NCBI GenBank assembly: GCA_947631755.1
Contig: CANRMO010000110.1
Span: 1 to 7,793 of the forward strand
Length of the DNA stretch: 7,793 nucleotides
Direction of reading: 5' to 3'
Origin: an uncultured Lachnospiraceae bacterium
GTDB lineage: Bacteria > Bacillota > Clostridia > Lachnospirales > Lachnospiraceae
Shown: positions 1 to 5,358 of the stretch, one piece after another
Numbering within the stretch: position 1 is the first letter of the stretch
Layout of the letters: each line of letters opens with the position of its first letter
Program-made: the position numbers and the translations under genes
Notes under the pieces: model-generated
Told to the model about the DNA's origin: nothing
What the model saw: only the letters and a program-made list of their open reading frames with translations
Database searches by the model: none

Positions 1-269
1 CCCCCTGTCTGCCTCACCGAACCCTGTGAATAGTCGGTATATGTCTCACCGACCTTAACGCCCAGACAGAGCCTTCCTATTGCCTCGTTGTGATACGCCT
101 GAGATCCATCTCTTATTTTAATGGCGAGCTGCTGTTCAAACGCCTGGCTTGACACCCGCTCATCTTTGTATCCGACAGAATCGGAATTGGCCATGTTATG
201 GGAAATAACATCCAGCCGCTTCTGCTCGTTGACCATCCCTGTCCAACCAGTGTAAAGACCTCTTAGCAT
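1..269 (-). CDS. Flagellar rod/hook-basal body protein, FlgF/FlgG family (5' part, cut by window edge)
   Basis: This is the first 89 residues of a flagellar basal-body rod or hook protein, part of the axial structure outside the cytoplasmic membrane. The N-terminus begins MLRGLYTGWTGMVNEQKRLD and continues VISHNMANSDSVGYK. This is the family hallmark: a short amphipathic helix followed by the N-hN-AN-(S/T)-x-GYK motif shared by FlgB, FlgC, FlgE, FlgF and FlgG. The YTGWTGM opening best fits FlgF/FlgG (FlhO/FlhP in Bacillus subtilis). The ATG at 267-269 follows an AAAGGGGG ribosome binding site. The stop of the upstream mreB-like gene lies only 15 bases away, so the two are probably one operon, as for mbl-flhO in Bacillus. 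The remainder runs off the window, so FlgF and FlgG cannot be separated. The family is certain; the exact paralogue is not. Confidence 0.9.
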   Translation of the reverse strand, partial: MLRGLYTGWTGMVNEQKRLDVISHNMANSDSVGYKDERVSSQAFEQQLAIKIRDGSQAYHNEAIGRLCLGVKVGETYTDYSQGSVRQTG

Positions 270-284
270 AATCGTCCCCCTTTA

Positions 285-1277
285 TTAATCCTCTGCACTG
301 CTGCCACCGAGGAACTCAACATATTTGCCGGTTCCGATGGCAACGGCCGTCATAGGCTCCTCTGCAGTCATTGTCGTAATCCCGGTCTTAGATTCGATCA
401 GCTCCTCCAGACCATATAATAAACTTCCGCCGCCGGTCAGCACAATTCCCCTGTCTGCAATATCGGCAGCCAATTCCGGCGGGGTTTTCTCCAGCACGCT
501 GTGGACAGCCTCCACAATCTGCGATGTAGTATCTTTCAGCGCCTCTTCCGTCTCCTCTGATGTGACAGTGATCGTCTTCGGCAGTCCCGTCACAAGATTT
601 CGTCCGCGCACGTCCACCGACACGCTCTCCGGCCGCGGATATGCGGAGCCGATGCGGATCTTGATATCCTCCGCCGTTCTCTCGCCAATCAGAAGATTGT
701 GTTTCTTTCTCATATATCGGACGATCGCGTCGTCAAAATCATCCCCTGCGATCTTGATCGATGCGCTCACGACCGTGCCACCCAGCGAGATCACCGCAAT
801 ATCCGATGTCCCACCGCCGATATCCACGATCATGTTGCCACACGGCCTGGCAATGTCAATGCCCGCGCCGATCGCCGCTGCAATCGGCTCTTCAATGATC
901 TTCACATCTCTTGCGCCAGCCTGGAACGCCGCGTCTTCTACCGCTTTTCTCTCCACCTCTGTGACCTGGCTGGGGACACAGATACTGATAAGTGGTTTGC
1001 GGAATCTCTGTTTGCCCACTGCTTTCTGTATAAAATATTTCAACATCTTCTCTGTCACAGTATAATCCGAAATAACACCCTGACGGAGCGGACGCACTGC
1101 TACGATATTTCCCGGGGTACGTCCCAGCATAAGACGGGCCTCTTCCCCTATCGCCTTGATTCTATTTGTATCGCGGTCAAAAGCGACCACGCTCGGCTCT
1201 TTCAGAACAACGCCTTTTCCCTTTACATAGACCAATATACTAGCTGTTCCCAGATCTATTCCAATATCAAAAGCCAC
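285..1277 (-). CDS. mreB: Rod shape-determining protein, MreB/Mbl family actin homologue
   Basis: This bacterial actin polymerises on the inner face of the membrane and guides the elongation machinery of the cell wall. The 330-residue product has the family's usual length and all its nucleotide-binding motifs: phosphate-1 loop DIGIDLGTA (4-12), phosphate-2 loop VDIGGGTSDIAV (151-162) and adenosine motif GIVLTGGGSLLYGLEEL (277-293). The catalytic region IIEEPIAAAIG (127-137) is also present. The start chosen is the GTG at 1275-1277. It gives the standard MAFDIGIDLGT opening and sits 6 bases after AAAGGAGAT. A GTG further upstream at 1293-1295 would translate through that ribosome binding site and add six atypical residues. 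A good sigma-A promoter lies upstream, and the flagellar gene follows 15 bases after the stop. The order resembles mbl-flhO-flhP of Bacillus, so Mbl may be the better paralogue name. Confidence 0.95.
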   Translation of the reverse strand: MAFDIGIDLGTASILVYVKGKGVVLKEPSVVAFDRDTNRIKAIGEEARLMLGRTPGNIVAVRPLRQGVISDYTVTEKMLKYFIQKAVGKQRFRKPLISICVPSQVTEVERKAVEDAAFQAGARDVKIIEEPIAAAIGAGIDIARPCGNMIVDIGGGTSDIAVISLGGTVVSASIKIAGDDFDDAIVRYMRKKHNLLIGERTAEDIKIRIGSAYPRPESVSVDVRGRNLVTGLPKTITVTSEETEEALKDTTSQIVEAVHSVLEKTPPELAADIADRGIVLTGGGSLLYGLEELIESKTGITTMTAEEPMTAVAIGTGKYVEFLGGSSAED

Positions 1278-1283
1278 GATCGA

Positions 1284-1292
1284 ATCTCCTTT
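1284..1292 (-). promoter_or_regulatory. Ribosome binding site that fixes the mreB start
   Basis: AAAGGAGAT on the minus strand ends 6 bases before the GTG at 1275-1277. The alternative in-frame GTG at 1293-1295 immediately precedes and overlaps this site in translation, so it is unlikely to be the real start. Confidence 0.8.
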
Positions 1293-1337
1293 CACTATCT
1301 CCTGTACATTATTCCCAAATTTACTTACACATAATCT

Positions 1338-1365
1338 ATTATAAACTCATTTCTGAATAATTCAA
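1338..1365 (-). promoter_or_regulatory. Sigma-A type promoter for mreB and the flagellar gene
   Basis: The minus strand shows TTGAAT (1360-1365), a 16-base spacer and a perfect TATAAT (1338-1343). The expected transcript start is near 1331, about 50 bases before the GTG start. It lies in the 126-base gap after the SCIFF maturase stop. mreB can therefore be transcribed independently of the RiPP genes, although I see no strong terminator separating them. Confidence 0.7.
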
Positions 1366-1403
1366 ACCCTTTTTTACAAAATTTCCTCTTTTTCTTTCTC
1401 ATC

Positions 1404-2798
1404 TCATTCTTCAGCGGCCGCGGCCTGCAGCATAATGGCACATTCCACCCGTTTTTTCTGGAGCTCACAGCCGATCTCATAGGGCCTGTTGATATCCCCG
1501 TGAGTGTGGTATGCGTTGGCGGCGCACCCGCCGCTGCAATAAAATTTTGCAAAACAGTTCCGGCACTCCTCTTTGGCATACACATTGCAGAGTTTGAATG
1601 TGTCCCTCATTTCTGTGTTCCGGATCCCCTCATCAACATTTCCGAGGCAGAACTTTTCCTCTCCCACAAACTGATGACACGGGTACAGATCGCCCCAGGG
1701 CGTCACCGCCAGATATTCCGTCCCCGATCCACAGCCGGACAGCCGCTTATACACACAGGGCCCGCCGGACAGATCAATCATATAATGGAAAAAGTGAAAA
1801 CCTCTTCCCTCTTTTTTCCGTCTCAGCATCTCCCTCGCCAGCTCATCGTATCCCTCACAGATCACGGGGATGTCCTCCTCACGGATCGCATAGGGCTCCT
1901 CTGGCCCGGCCACTACCGGCTCCACAGAAATCTGCTCAAAGCCCTCGTCTGCCAGGCTCAGCACATCTTTTACAAAATCAAGGTTATAATGGGTAAATGT
2001 CCCCCTCACATAATATTTCGTCTGTTTTCTGGACTCCGCCACCCGCTTAAATTTATCGAGAATCCGGTCATAGCTTCCGCTGCCATTTTTAAAGGGGCGC
2101 ATATGGTCGTGCACCTCTTTCCGGCCGTCGATACTCAGCACGATGTTGTCCATTTCCCGGTTCGCAAAATCTATGATATCGTCATTCAAAAGAACCCCGT
2201 TTGTCGTAAGGGTAAACCGGAAATGCTTATCCTTTACCTTTTCAATCTCCCGGCCATACGCCACGAGTTTCTTCACGACGTCAAAATTCATGAGCGGCTC
2301 GCCGCCAAAAAAATCTACCTCAAGATTGTGGCGGCCCCCGGAATTCTCCACAAGAAAATCCAGTGCCTTTTTGCCCACCTCATAACTCATGAGGGAACGG
2401 TCCCCTCTGTACTCCCCCTCCCCCGCAAAACAGTAGCGGCAGGCGAGGTTGCAGTCGTGGGCGATGTGCAGGCAGAGTGCCTTTACGACCGTCTGACGCT
2501 GCTTGAAGTCGATCACGCCGTCTTTATAGTCATCCTCTGTAAACAGAGTGCCATTTTCCTCTAATTCCCGCAGATCAGCAAATATATCCCTTATGTCCTG
2601 CTCTGTCAGATGCTCACCAGGGTATTCTGGTATGACTTGCGCTGAGATCTTCTGCAGATTTTCTTCGCTGTACTTCTGAGCGTCGTCTTCCCTCAGCAGA
2701 GCAAGCACGTCATAGGCCACGTCATCCACAACATGGACCGACCCGCTGTTTACATCTAACACAATATTATATCCGTTATTTTTATACTGGTGTATCAT
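1404..2798 (-). CDS. SCIFF peptide maturase, radical SAM/SPASM thioether-forming enzyme (CteB-like)
   Basis: This enzyme uses S-adenosylmethionine and iron-sulfur clusters to join a cysteine sulfur to a threonine carbon in the SCIFF precursor (a ranthipeptide). The 464-residue protein has an N-terminal recognition-type region (about 1-90, including NIVLDVNSGSVHVVDDVAYD). The radical-SAM cluster motif CNLACRYC follows (C116, C120, C123), then the GGEP motif (165-168). The SPASM motif is complete: C356-x12-G369-x4-C374, C412-x2-C415-x5-C421-x3-C425, then C444. Additional cysteines include C348, C384 and C404. These would carry two auxiliary clusters, as in CteB. The start chosen is the ATG at 2796-2798, 6 bases after AGGGGGG. 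It gives MIHQYKNNGY; upstream TTG and ATG codons precede that binding site. Its substrate gene lies immediately upstream. The six-cysteine neighbour supports the SCIFF assignment over other SPASM enzymes. Confidence 0.95.
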   Translation of the reverse strand: MIHQYKNNGYNIVLDVNSGSVHVVDDVAYDVLALLREDDAQKYSEENLQKISAQVIPEYPGEHLTEQDIRDIFADLRELEENGTLFTEDDYKDGVIDFKQRQTVVKALCLHIAHDCNLACRYCFAGEGEYRGDRSLMSYEVGKKALDFLVENSGGRHNLEVDFFGGEPLMNFDVVKKLVAYGREIEKVKDKHFRFTLTTNGVLLNDDIIDFANREMDNIVLSIDGRKEVHDHMRPFKNGSGSYDRILDKFKRVAESRKQTKYYVRGTFTHYNLDFVKDVLSLADEGFEQISVEPVVAGPEEPYAIREEDIPVICEGYDELAREMLRRKKEGRGFHFFHYMIDLSGGPCVYKRLSGCGSGTEYLAVTPWGDLYPCHQFVGEEKFCLGNVDEGIRNTEMRDTFKLCNVYAKEECRNCFAKFYCSGGCAANAYHTHGDINRPYEIGCELQKKRVECAIMLQAAAAEE

Positions 2799-2804
2799 AT
2801 CGAT

Positions 2805-2811
2805 CCCCCCT
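2805..2811 (-). promoter_or_regulatory. Ribosome binding site that fixes the maturase start
   Basis: AGGGGGG on the minus strand sits 6 bases before the ATG at 2796-2798. The in-frame upstream candidates are the ATG at 2814-2816 and the TTG at 2823-2825. Both would read through this site, and I see no comparable site in front of them. Confidence 0.7.
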
Positions 2812-2841
2812 ATCATCTCAATCAATGGCAGAAGATGGAAT

Positions 2842-2876
2842 GAGGACTTGACCAGTACCGTCTCTGGTCAGTCCTC
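2842..2876 (-). promoter_or_regulatory. Strong stem-loop between SCIFF peptide and maturase genes
   Basis: In the minus-strand transcript GAGGACTGACCAG (2864-2876) pairs with CTGGTCAAGTCCTC (2842-2855). This gives 13 base pairs with a single bulged A and an 8-base loop. No run of U follows the stem, so it is not a classical intrinsic terminator. It lies 26 bases after the peptide stop and 43 bases before the maturase start. By inference it protects the short peptide mRNA from 3' decay, or partly attenuates read-through, so that more peptide than enzyme is made. Confidence 0.7.
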
Positions 2877-2902
2877 TCTCATTCACAATATGTTCTCTCT
2901 GA

Positions 2903-3043
2903 TTATTTGTTCTCGCAGCTCTGGTTTCCAACTGTGCAGGAAGTCTTGCAGGCAGACTGACAGGAAGTCTGGCACTCGCCGCACCCGCCTTTTTTCACAG
3001 TCTCTCTCAGATTTTTCGTTGTCAAAGTCTTAATTCTTTTCAT
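2903..3043 (-). CDS. SCIFF ranthipeptide precursor (six cysteines in forty-five residues)
   Basis: This 46-residue peptide is the substrate of the adjacent radical-SAM maturase. It begins MKRIKTLTTKNLRETVKK, a basic leader. The core follows with GGCGECQTSCQSACKTSC and a TVGNQSCENK tail. The six cysteines are at 21, 24, 28, 32, 36 and 43, the defining SCIFF spacing. In characterised relatives (CteA and the Tte1186 substrate) the enzyme links Cys32 to Thr37. Both residues are present here at the same numbers. The ATG at 3041-3043 follows GGAGG with a 5-base spacer. A near-consensus promoter lies upstream and a strong hairpin lies downstream before the maturase. The gene is short and is overlapped by an antisense open frame, so automatic annotation may miss it. 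Secretion and leader cleavage cannot be judged from this window. Confidence 0.95.
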   Translation of the reverse strand: MKRIKTLTTKNLRETVKKGGCGECQTSCQSACKTSCTVGNQSCENK

Positions 3044-3110
3044 GATTTCCTCCATTCCGCCTTCCCCCTGTGACACCAGATCTCCGGCACTGTTTTCAAA
3101 TATGGGTTAT

Positions 3111-3139
3111 ATTCTACCACAGTATGAAAATTTTTTCAA
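3111..3139 (-). promoter_or_regulatory. Sigma-A promoter for the SCIFF peptide and maturase
   Basis: The minus strand reads TTGAAA (3134-3139), a 17-base spacer and TAGAAT (3111-3116). This is a near-consensus housekeeping promoter. Transcription should begin near 3104, leaving a leader of about 60 bases before the peptide ATG. The promoter sits after the nrdG stop, so the RiPP pair need not depend on nrdG transcription. Confidence 0.75.
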
Positions 3140-3173
3140 GTGGGTCTGTTTCTTAACTTCTGTTCCCGCATCC

Positions 3174-3692
3174 TTACATTGCCAGAACAATCTTCCCGCT
3201 CTGTCTTGTGGCTCTCACGTCAATAATCCGCTGGTTCTCCGACCCCCTGAATTTCAGCCGGATGTTTTTTTGCTCCTCCACAAATTTCCCGTCAACCAAT
3301 ATGTCCGTATTATCCAGTATCCCATCTGTTACCTCTGTATACCGGCAGCCGGATGGCTGTAAATCCCTGTCGTACAAAAAACCTGTGTAGATCCAGATAT
3401 CCCGCCGGGGCAGTTCCCTTTTTACACGGCGGACCAGCCCCGCCACCACCACCTGGTTCTCCGGTTCAAAAGGTTCTCCCCCAAGGATCGTGAGACCCTG
3501 GTAATACTCTTTCGCGAGTTCATCCATTATAAACTGCTCCATCGCGCTATCATATGGCTTCCCGTAATGAAAATCCCATGTCTCCGGCTGAAAACACCCC
3601 TTACAGTGGTTTGTACACCCTGACACAAATACACTGACCCGGATCCCCGTGCCATTTGCGCTGTCAGCTGTAATAATCTGTCCAACATGCAT
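3174..3692 (-). CDS. nrdG: Anaerobic ribonucleoside-triphosphate reductase activating protein
   Basis: This radical-SAM activase installs the glycyl radical on NrdD, which makes deoxyribonucleotides without oxygen. The 172-residue protein has the family's compact length. It opens MHVGQIITADSANGTGIRVS and carries the cluster motif CTNHCKGC (C26, C30, C33), followed by CFQPETWDF. It also has the SAM-binding GGEP motif (71-74) and the C-terminal segment RLKFRGSENQRIIDV (145-159), which is highly typical of NrdG. The ATG at 3690-3692 follows an AGGGAGA site with a longer spacer of about 10 bases. NrdG usually follows nrdD. Here the upstream neighbour is instead a small membrane protein gene 40 bases away, so nrdD must lie elsewhere. 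Glycyl-radical activases for other enzymes are possible but fit less well. Confidence 0.93.
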   Translation of the reverse strand: MHVGQIITADSANGTGIRVSVFVSGCTNHCKGCFQPETWDFHYGKPYDSAMEQFIMDELAKEYYQGLTILGGEPFEPENQVVVAGLVRRVKRELPRRDIWIYTGFLYDRDLQPSGCRYTEVTDGILDNTDILVDGKFVEEQKNIRLKFRGSENQRIIDVRATRQSGKIVLAM

Positions 3693-3732
3693 TTTGCCGT
3701 ATTCTCCCTTCCTAAATGTAACCAGAATTCGT

Positions 3733-4050
3733 CTATGATTGATATTTTGTCTGAATTCTGAAATATGCAGTCATCATTCCAACTACTAAAGCCATAACAC
3801 CTAGTACAACAAAAATAAACACAGGTGAATTTTGCTCTGAAAATAATAATGGTATTCCTAATATTTCAAAAATAATGGCAGCAATCACCCAGAGCATGGA
3901 AACAGAGCGATTATACCTGATAATATCTGTTACCACAGGCGGCTTTACAAAGGTAAAAAATCCAACTGCCTCTTTTAATTTCCCTGCACGGATACCAATT
4001 CCCAGAAATAATACAGCAACTATACTCCAAATAATAAAAGTAATTATCAT
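3733..4050 (-). CDS. Small integral membrane protein of unknown function
   Basis: This 105-residue hydrophobic protein has three predicted membrane helices: about 3-22 (ITFIIWSIVAVLFLGIGIRA), 51-70 and 77-97. A polar loop around 23-50 includes EAVGFFTFVKPPVVTDIIRYNRSVSMLW, in which the VKPP-VTD-YN pattern looks conserved-family-like. It resembles the short DUF3784-type membrane proteins seen in many Firmicutes, but I cannot confirm a family by eye. The ATG at 4048-4050 follows GAGGA with a 7-base spacer. The coding region is clearly more AT-rich than nrdG and the maturase, which suggests a different origin or looser selection. nrdG begins 40 bases after its stop, so the two may share a transcript. 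No function is proposed. Confidence 0.75.
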   Translation of the reverse strand: MIITFIIWSIVAVLFLGIGIRAGKLKEAVGFFTFVKPPVVTDIIRYNRSVSMLWVIAAIIFEILGIPLLFSEQNSPVFIFVVLGVMALVVGMMTAYFRIQTKYQS

Positions 4051-4098
4051 ATCTTAATCCTCTATAAATACCGATTGCTATTTTCAACAACATAAAGC

Positions 4099-4127
4099 AG
4101 TATACCATACCTTATAATAAAATTCCA
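4099..4127 (-). promoter_or_regulatory. Possible extended -10 promoter for the small membrane protein gene
   Basis: The minus strand has TGG followed by TATACT (-10 at 4099-4104, TG at 4106-4107). A weak TGGAAT lies 17 bases upstream at 4122-4127. The TGn extension can compensate for a poor -35 box. It lies about 50 bases ahead of the start codon, and transcription could continue into nrdG. Confidence 0.45.
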
Positions 4128-4218
4128 CATCTTCACAGACAGAAGCAAAAAACAGAGACGTGCAGATATTTTCCTGCAGACCGGGGATATGACAGCACGG
4201 AGCTGATAGAATGACTAG

Positions 4219-4371
4219 AAACGGATAAAAGAATCTTTAAAAAATCCAAAAAAATGGAAACGCCTGTATGCCATGCGGAGCGGGATTGAGCGGATGAATG
4301 GAAGAATAGACCGGAATTACAAGATTGAGAAGCATACGATCACGGAAGGGTTATCAGGGCTGTATGCATAA
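4219..4371 (+). pseudogene. Decayed transposase C-terminal fragment, IS4/IS1182-like DDE type
   Basis: A 50-codon open stretch runs from just after a TAG (4216-4218) to TAA (4369-4371). It includes NPKKWKRLYAMRSGIERMNG and then RIDRNYKIEKHT. The piece LYAMRSGIERMNGRID matches the Y-(2)-R-(3)-E-(6)-K signature around the catalytic glutamate of IS4-superfamily transposases (compare LY-KR-..-VERV-RLK). The final lysine is replaced by aspartate. The stretch has no ribosome binding site. The catalytic aspartates that normally lie well upstream are absent from the short preceding sequence. It is therefore a dead remnant of an insertion sequence. The exact family is uncertain because only the tail survives. 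Confidence 0.65.
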
Positions 4372-4398
4372 AAGAATTAAATACGCGGTAACAGGATT

Positions 4399-4437
4399 GC
4401 GGAAGCGTGTACGAATCGGCACTGTCTGCGCCTCCGC
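4399..4437. repeat. Imperfect inverted repeat downstream of the transposase remnant
   Basis: GCGGAAGCG (4399-4407) and CGCCTCCGC (4429-4437) are complementary at eight of nine positions, with a 21-base loop. It follows the remnant by about 28 bases and could be part of the old element's end. No T-run follows, so it is not a clear terminator. Confidence 0.3.
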
Positions 4438-4474
4438 CTTCGGTGAAAATGCTTACAGCGAAATTAATTCATTT

Positions 4475-4503
4475 TTGATTTTTCTGGTTATTTAGTGTAT
4501 AAT
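4475..4503 (+). promoter_or_regulatory. Sigma-A promoter for the AraC-family regulator
   Basis: The plus strand has TTGATT (4475-4480), a 17-base spacer and a perfect TATAAT (4498-4503). The expected transcript start is near 4510, giving a leader of about 54 bases that contains a palindrome before the ribosome binding site. Confidence 0.75.
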
Positions 4504-4525
4504 CCAATATATAAACTTTTTCATT

Positions 4526-4540
4526 TCCGCACGTTGCGGA
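4526..4540 (+). promoter_or_regulatory. Perfect palindrome in the regulator's leader, possible operator or mRNA hairpin
   Basis: TCCGCA-CGT-TGCGGA is a perfect 6-base inverted repeat with a 3-base centre. It is placed roughly +16 to +30 from the predicted start and 23 bases before the ATG. That position suits a repressor operator or a small 5' hairpin. AraC-family proteins more often bind direct repeats, so a different regulator or an RNA role is equally possible. Confidence 0.4.
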
Positions 4541-4563
4541 CACTATAAATTCGGAGGTGTGAA

Positions 4564-5340
4564 ATGATCCAGATCAATGGCATTGCCCATCAATTCCGCA
4601 ATCCACCCGGATTTTATATAGACCGGCCGAACGGGTCTGGTGATTTTCTGCTGTTATTTTTCCGTGCAGACGCTGAATACTGTCCGGCGGATAAATATAT
4701 CCCCATAGCGAAAGGCAGCTTTCTCCTCTACCCGAAAGGTGCCTCCCAGCGCTACCGGAAATTTGATGACTTTTTTATCAACGACTGGCTCCACTTTGAT
4801 ATAAATCCATATGACAATTATTTTGAAAACCTGGGAATCCCTTTTAATTGCCCGATTTCACTAAAAAACACAAAACCCATCACCGATATTTTTATTGATC
4901 TCTATGTAGAATTTTTTAATGATGGGCCGCAGCACGAATTTATTATTGATTATAAAATGAATGCCCTGTTCCACAAATTCAGCGACCTCTACCGCCTGGA
5001 CACAATGGACACGGACGCCGTCAGCAAATACCACAGTGAGCTCACCCGCATCCGGCAGGAAATCCTCGATTACCAGTATGTCCCGGACGGTGCCAAAGAC
5101 GTGGCAAAACGGCTGAATATCAGCTCTTCCTATCTCCAGCACATATATAAAGTCACTTTCGGGGAATCACTCCACCAGGACATCATAAAAGGACGGATCG
5201 AACACGCCGCACAATTGCTGCTGCTCACAAACAAATCGGTCTCAGAAATCGCGGCCGACTGCGGATATGACAATCTTGAGCATTTTTCAAGACAGTTTAA
5301 AAAACACCACGGCGTCTCCCCAAAAAAGTTCCGCCGGTAA
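4564..5340 (+). CDS. AraC-family transcriptional regulator
   Basis: This 258-residue protein has the usual two-part layout. The N-terminal half (about 15-95) looks like a cupin-type effector-sensing domain, with the typical PxGASQRYR and DWLHFD stretches. The C-terminal half (about 160-258) carries two helix-turn-helix units. The first is AKDVAKRLNISSSYLQHIYK (177-196). The second is SVSEIAADCGYDNLEHFSRQ (225-244), followed by FKKHHGVSPKKFRR, a strong match to the AraC/XylS signature. The ATG at 4564-4566 follows GGAGGTG with a 5-base spacer. AraC regulators of this build commonly control sugar-use genes, but no transporter or glycosidase is adjacent, so its target and ligand are unknown. Its stop lies 18 bases from the stop of the convergent chemoreceptor gene. 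Confidence 0.92.
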   Translation: MIQINGIAHQFRNPPGFYIDRPNGSGDFLLLFFRADAEYCPADKYIPIAKGSFLLYPKGASQRYRKFDDFFINDWLHFDINPYDNYFENLGIPFNCPISLKNTKPITDIFIDLYVEFFNDGPQHEFIIDYKMNALFHKFSDLYRLDTMDTDAVSKYHSELTRIRQEILDYQYVPDGAKDVAKRLNISSSYLQHIYKVTFGESLHQDIIKGRIEHAAQLLLLTNKSVSEIAADCGYDNLEHFSRQFKKHHGVSPKKFRR

Positions 5341-5358
5341 AAAACAAATATCAGTTTC

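Larger units (their letters stand above)
4051..4563. other. 513-base divergent intergenic region without an intact gene
   Basis: This gap separates the minus-strand membrane-protein gene from the plus-strand AraC-type regulator. It contains a possible minus-strand promoter near 4099-4127, a decayed transposase C-terminus on the plus strand (4219-4371), an imperfect inverted repeat (4399-4437), and the promoter and leader palindrome of the regulator. I see no tRNA, rRNA, CRISPR array or riboswitch-like structure in it. About 4131-4218 shows nothing I can assign. Confidence 0.7.

Noticed and set aside
325..1065. Plus-strand open frame of 246 codons
   Set aside because: It is antisense to the mreB-like gene, with a serine- and proline-rich translation typical of a reverse-frame shadow.
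1500..2564. Long plus-strand open frame of 354 codons
   Set aside because: It is antisense to the SCIFF maturase, whose frame carries complete radical-SAM and SPASM motifs. The antisense translation shows no recognisable domain.
2842..2876. Reading the peptide-maturase hairpin as a full intrinsic terminator
   Set aside because: No U-tract follows the stem, and the maturase has no separate promoter that I can see, so transcription must pass through.
2848..3033. Plus-strand open frame of 61 codons over the SCIFF region
   Set aside because: The opposite strand encodes the SCIFF peptide with a good ribosome binding site and promoter. The plus frame has no family resemblance.
5311..5347. Possible terminator after the AraC-type gene (CGGCG ... 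CGCCG followed by A-rich sequence)
   Set aside because: The stem is only five pairs with a long loop, lies mostly inside the coding region and has no T-run on the plus strand.
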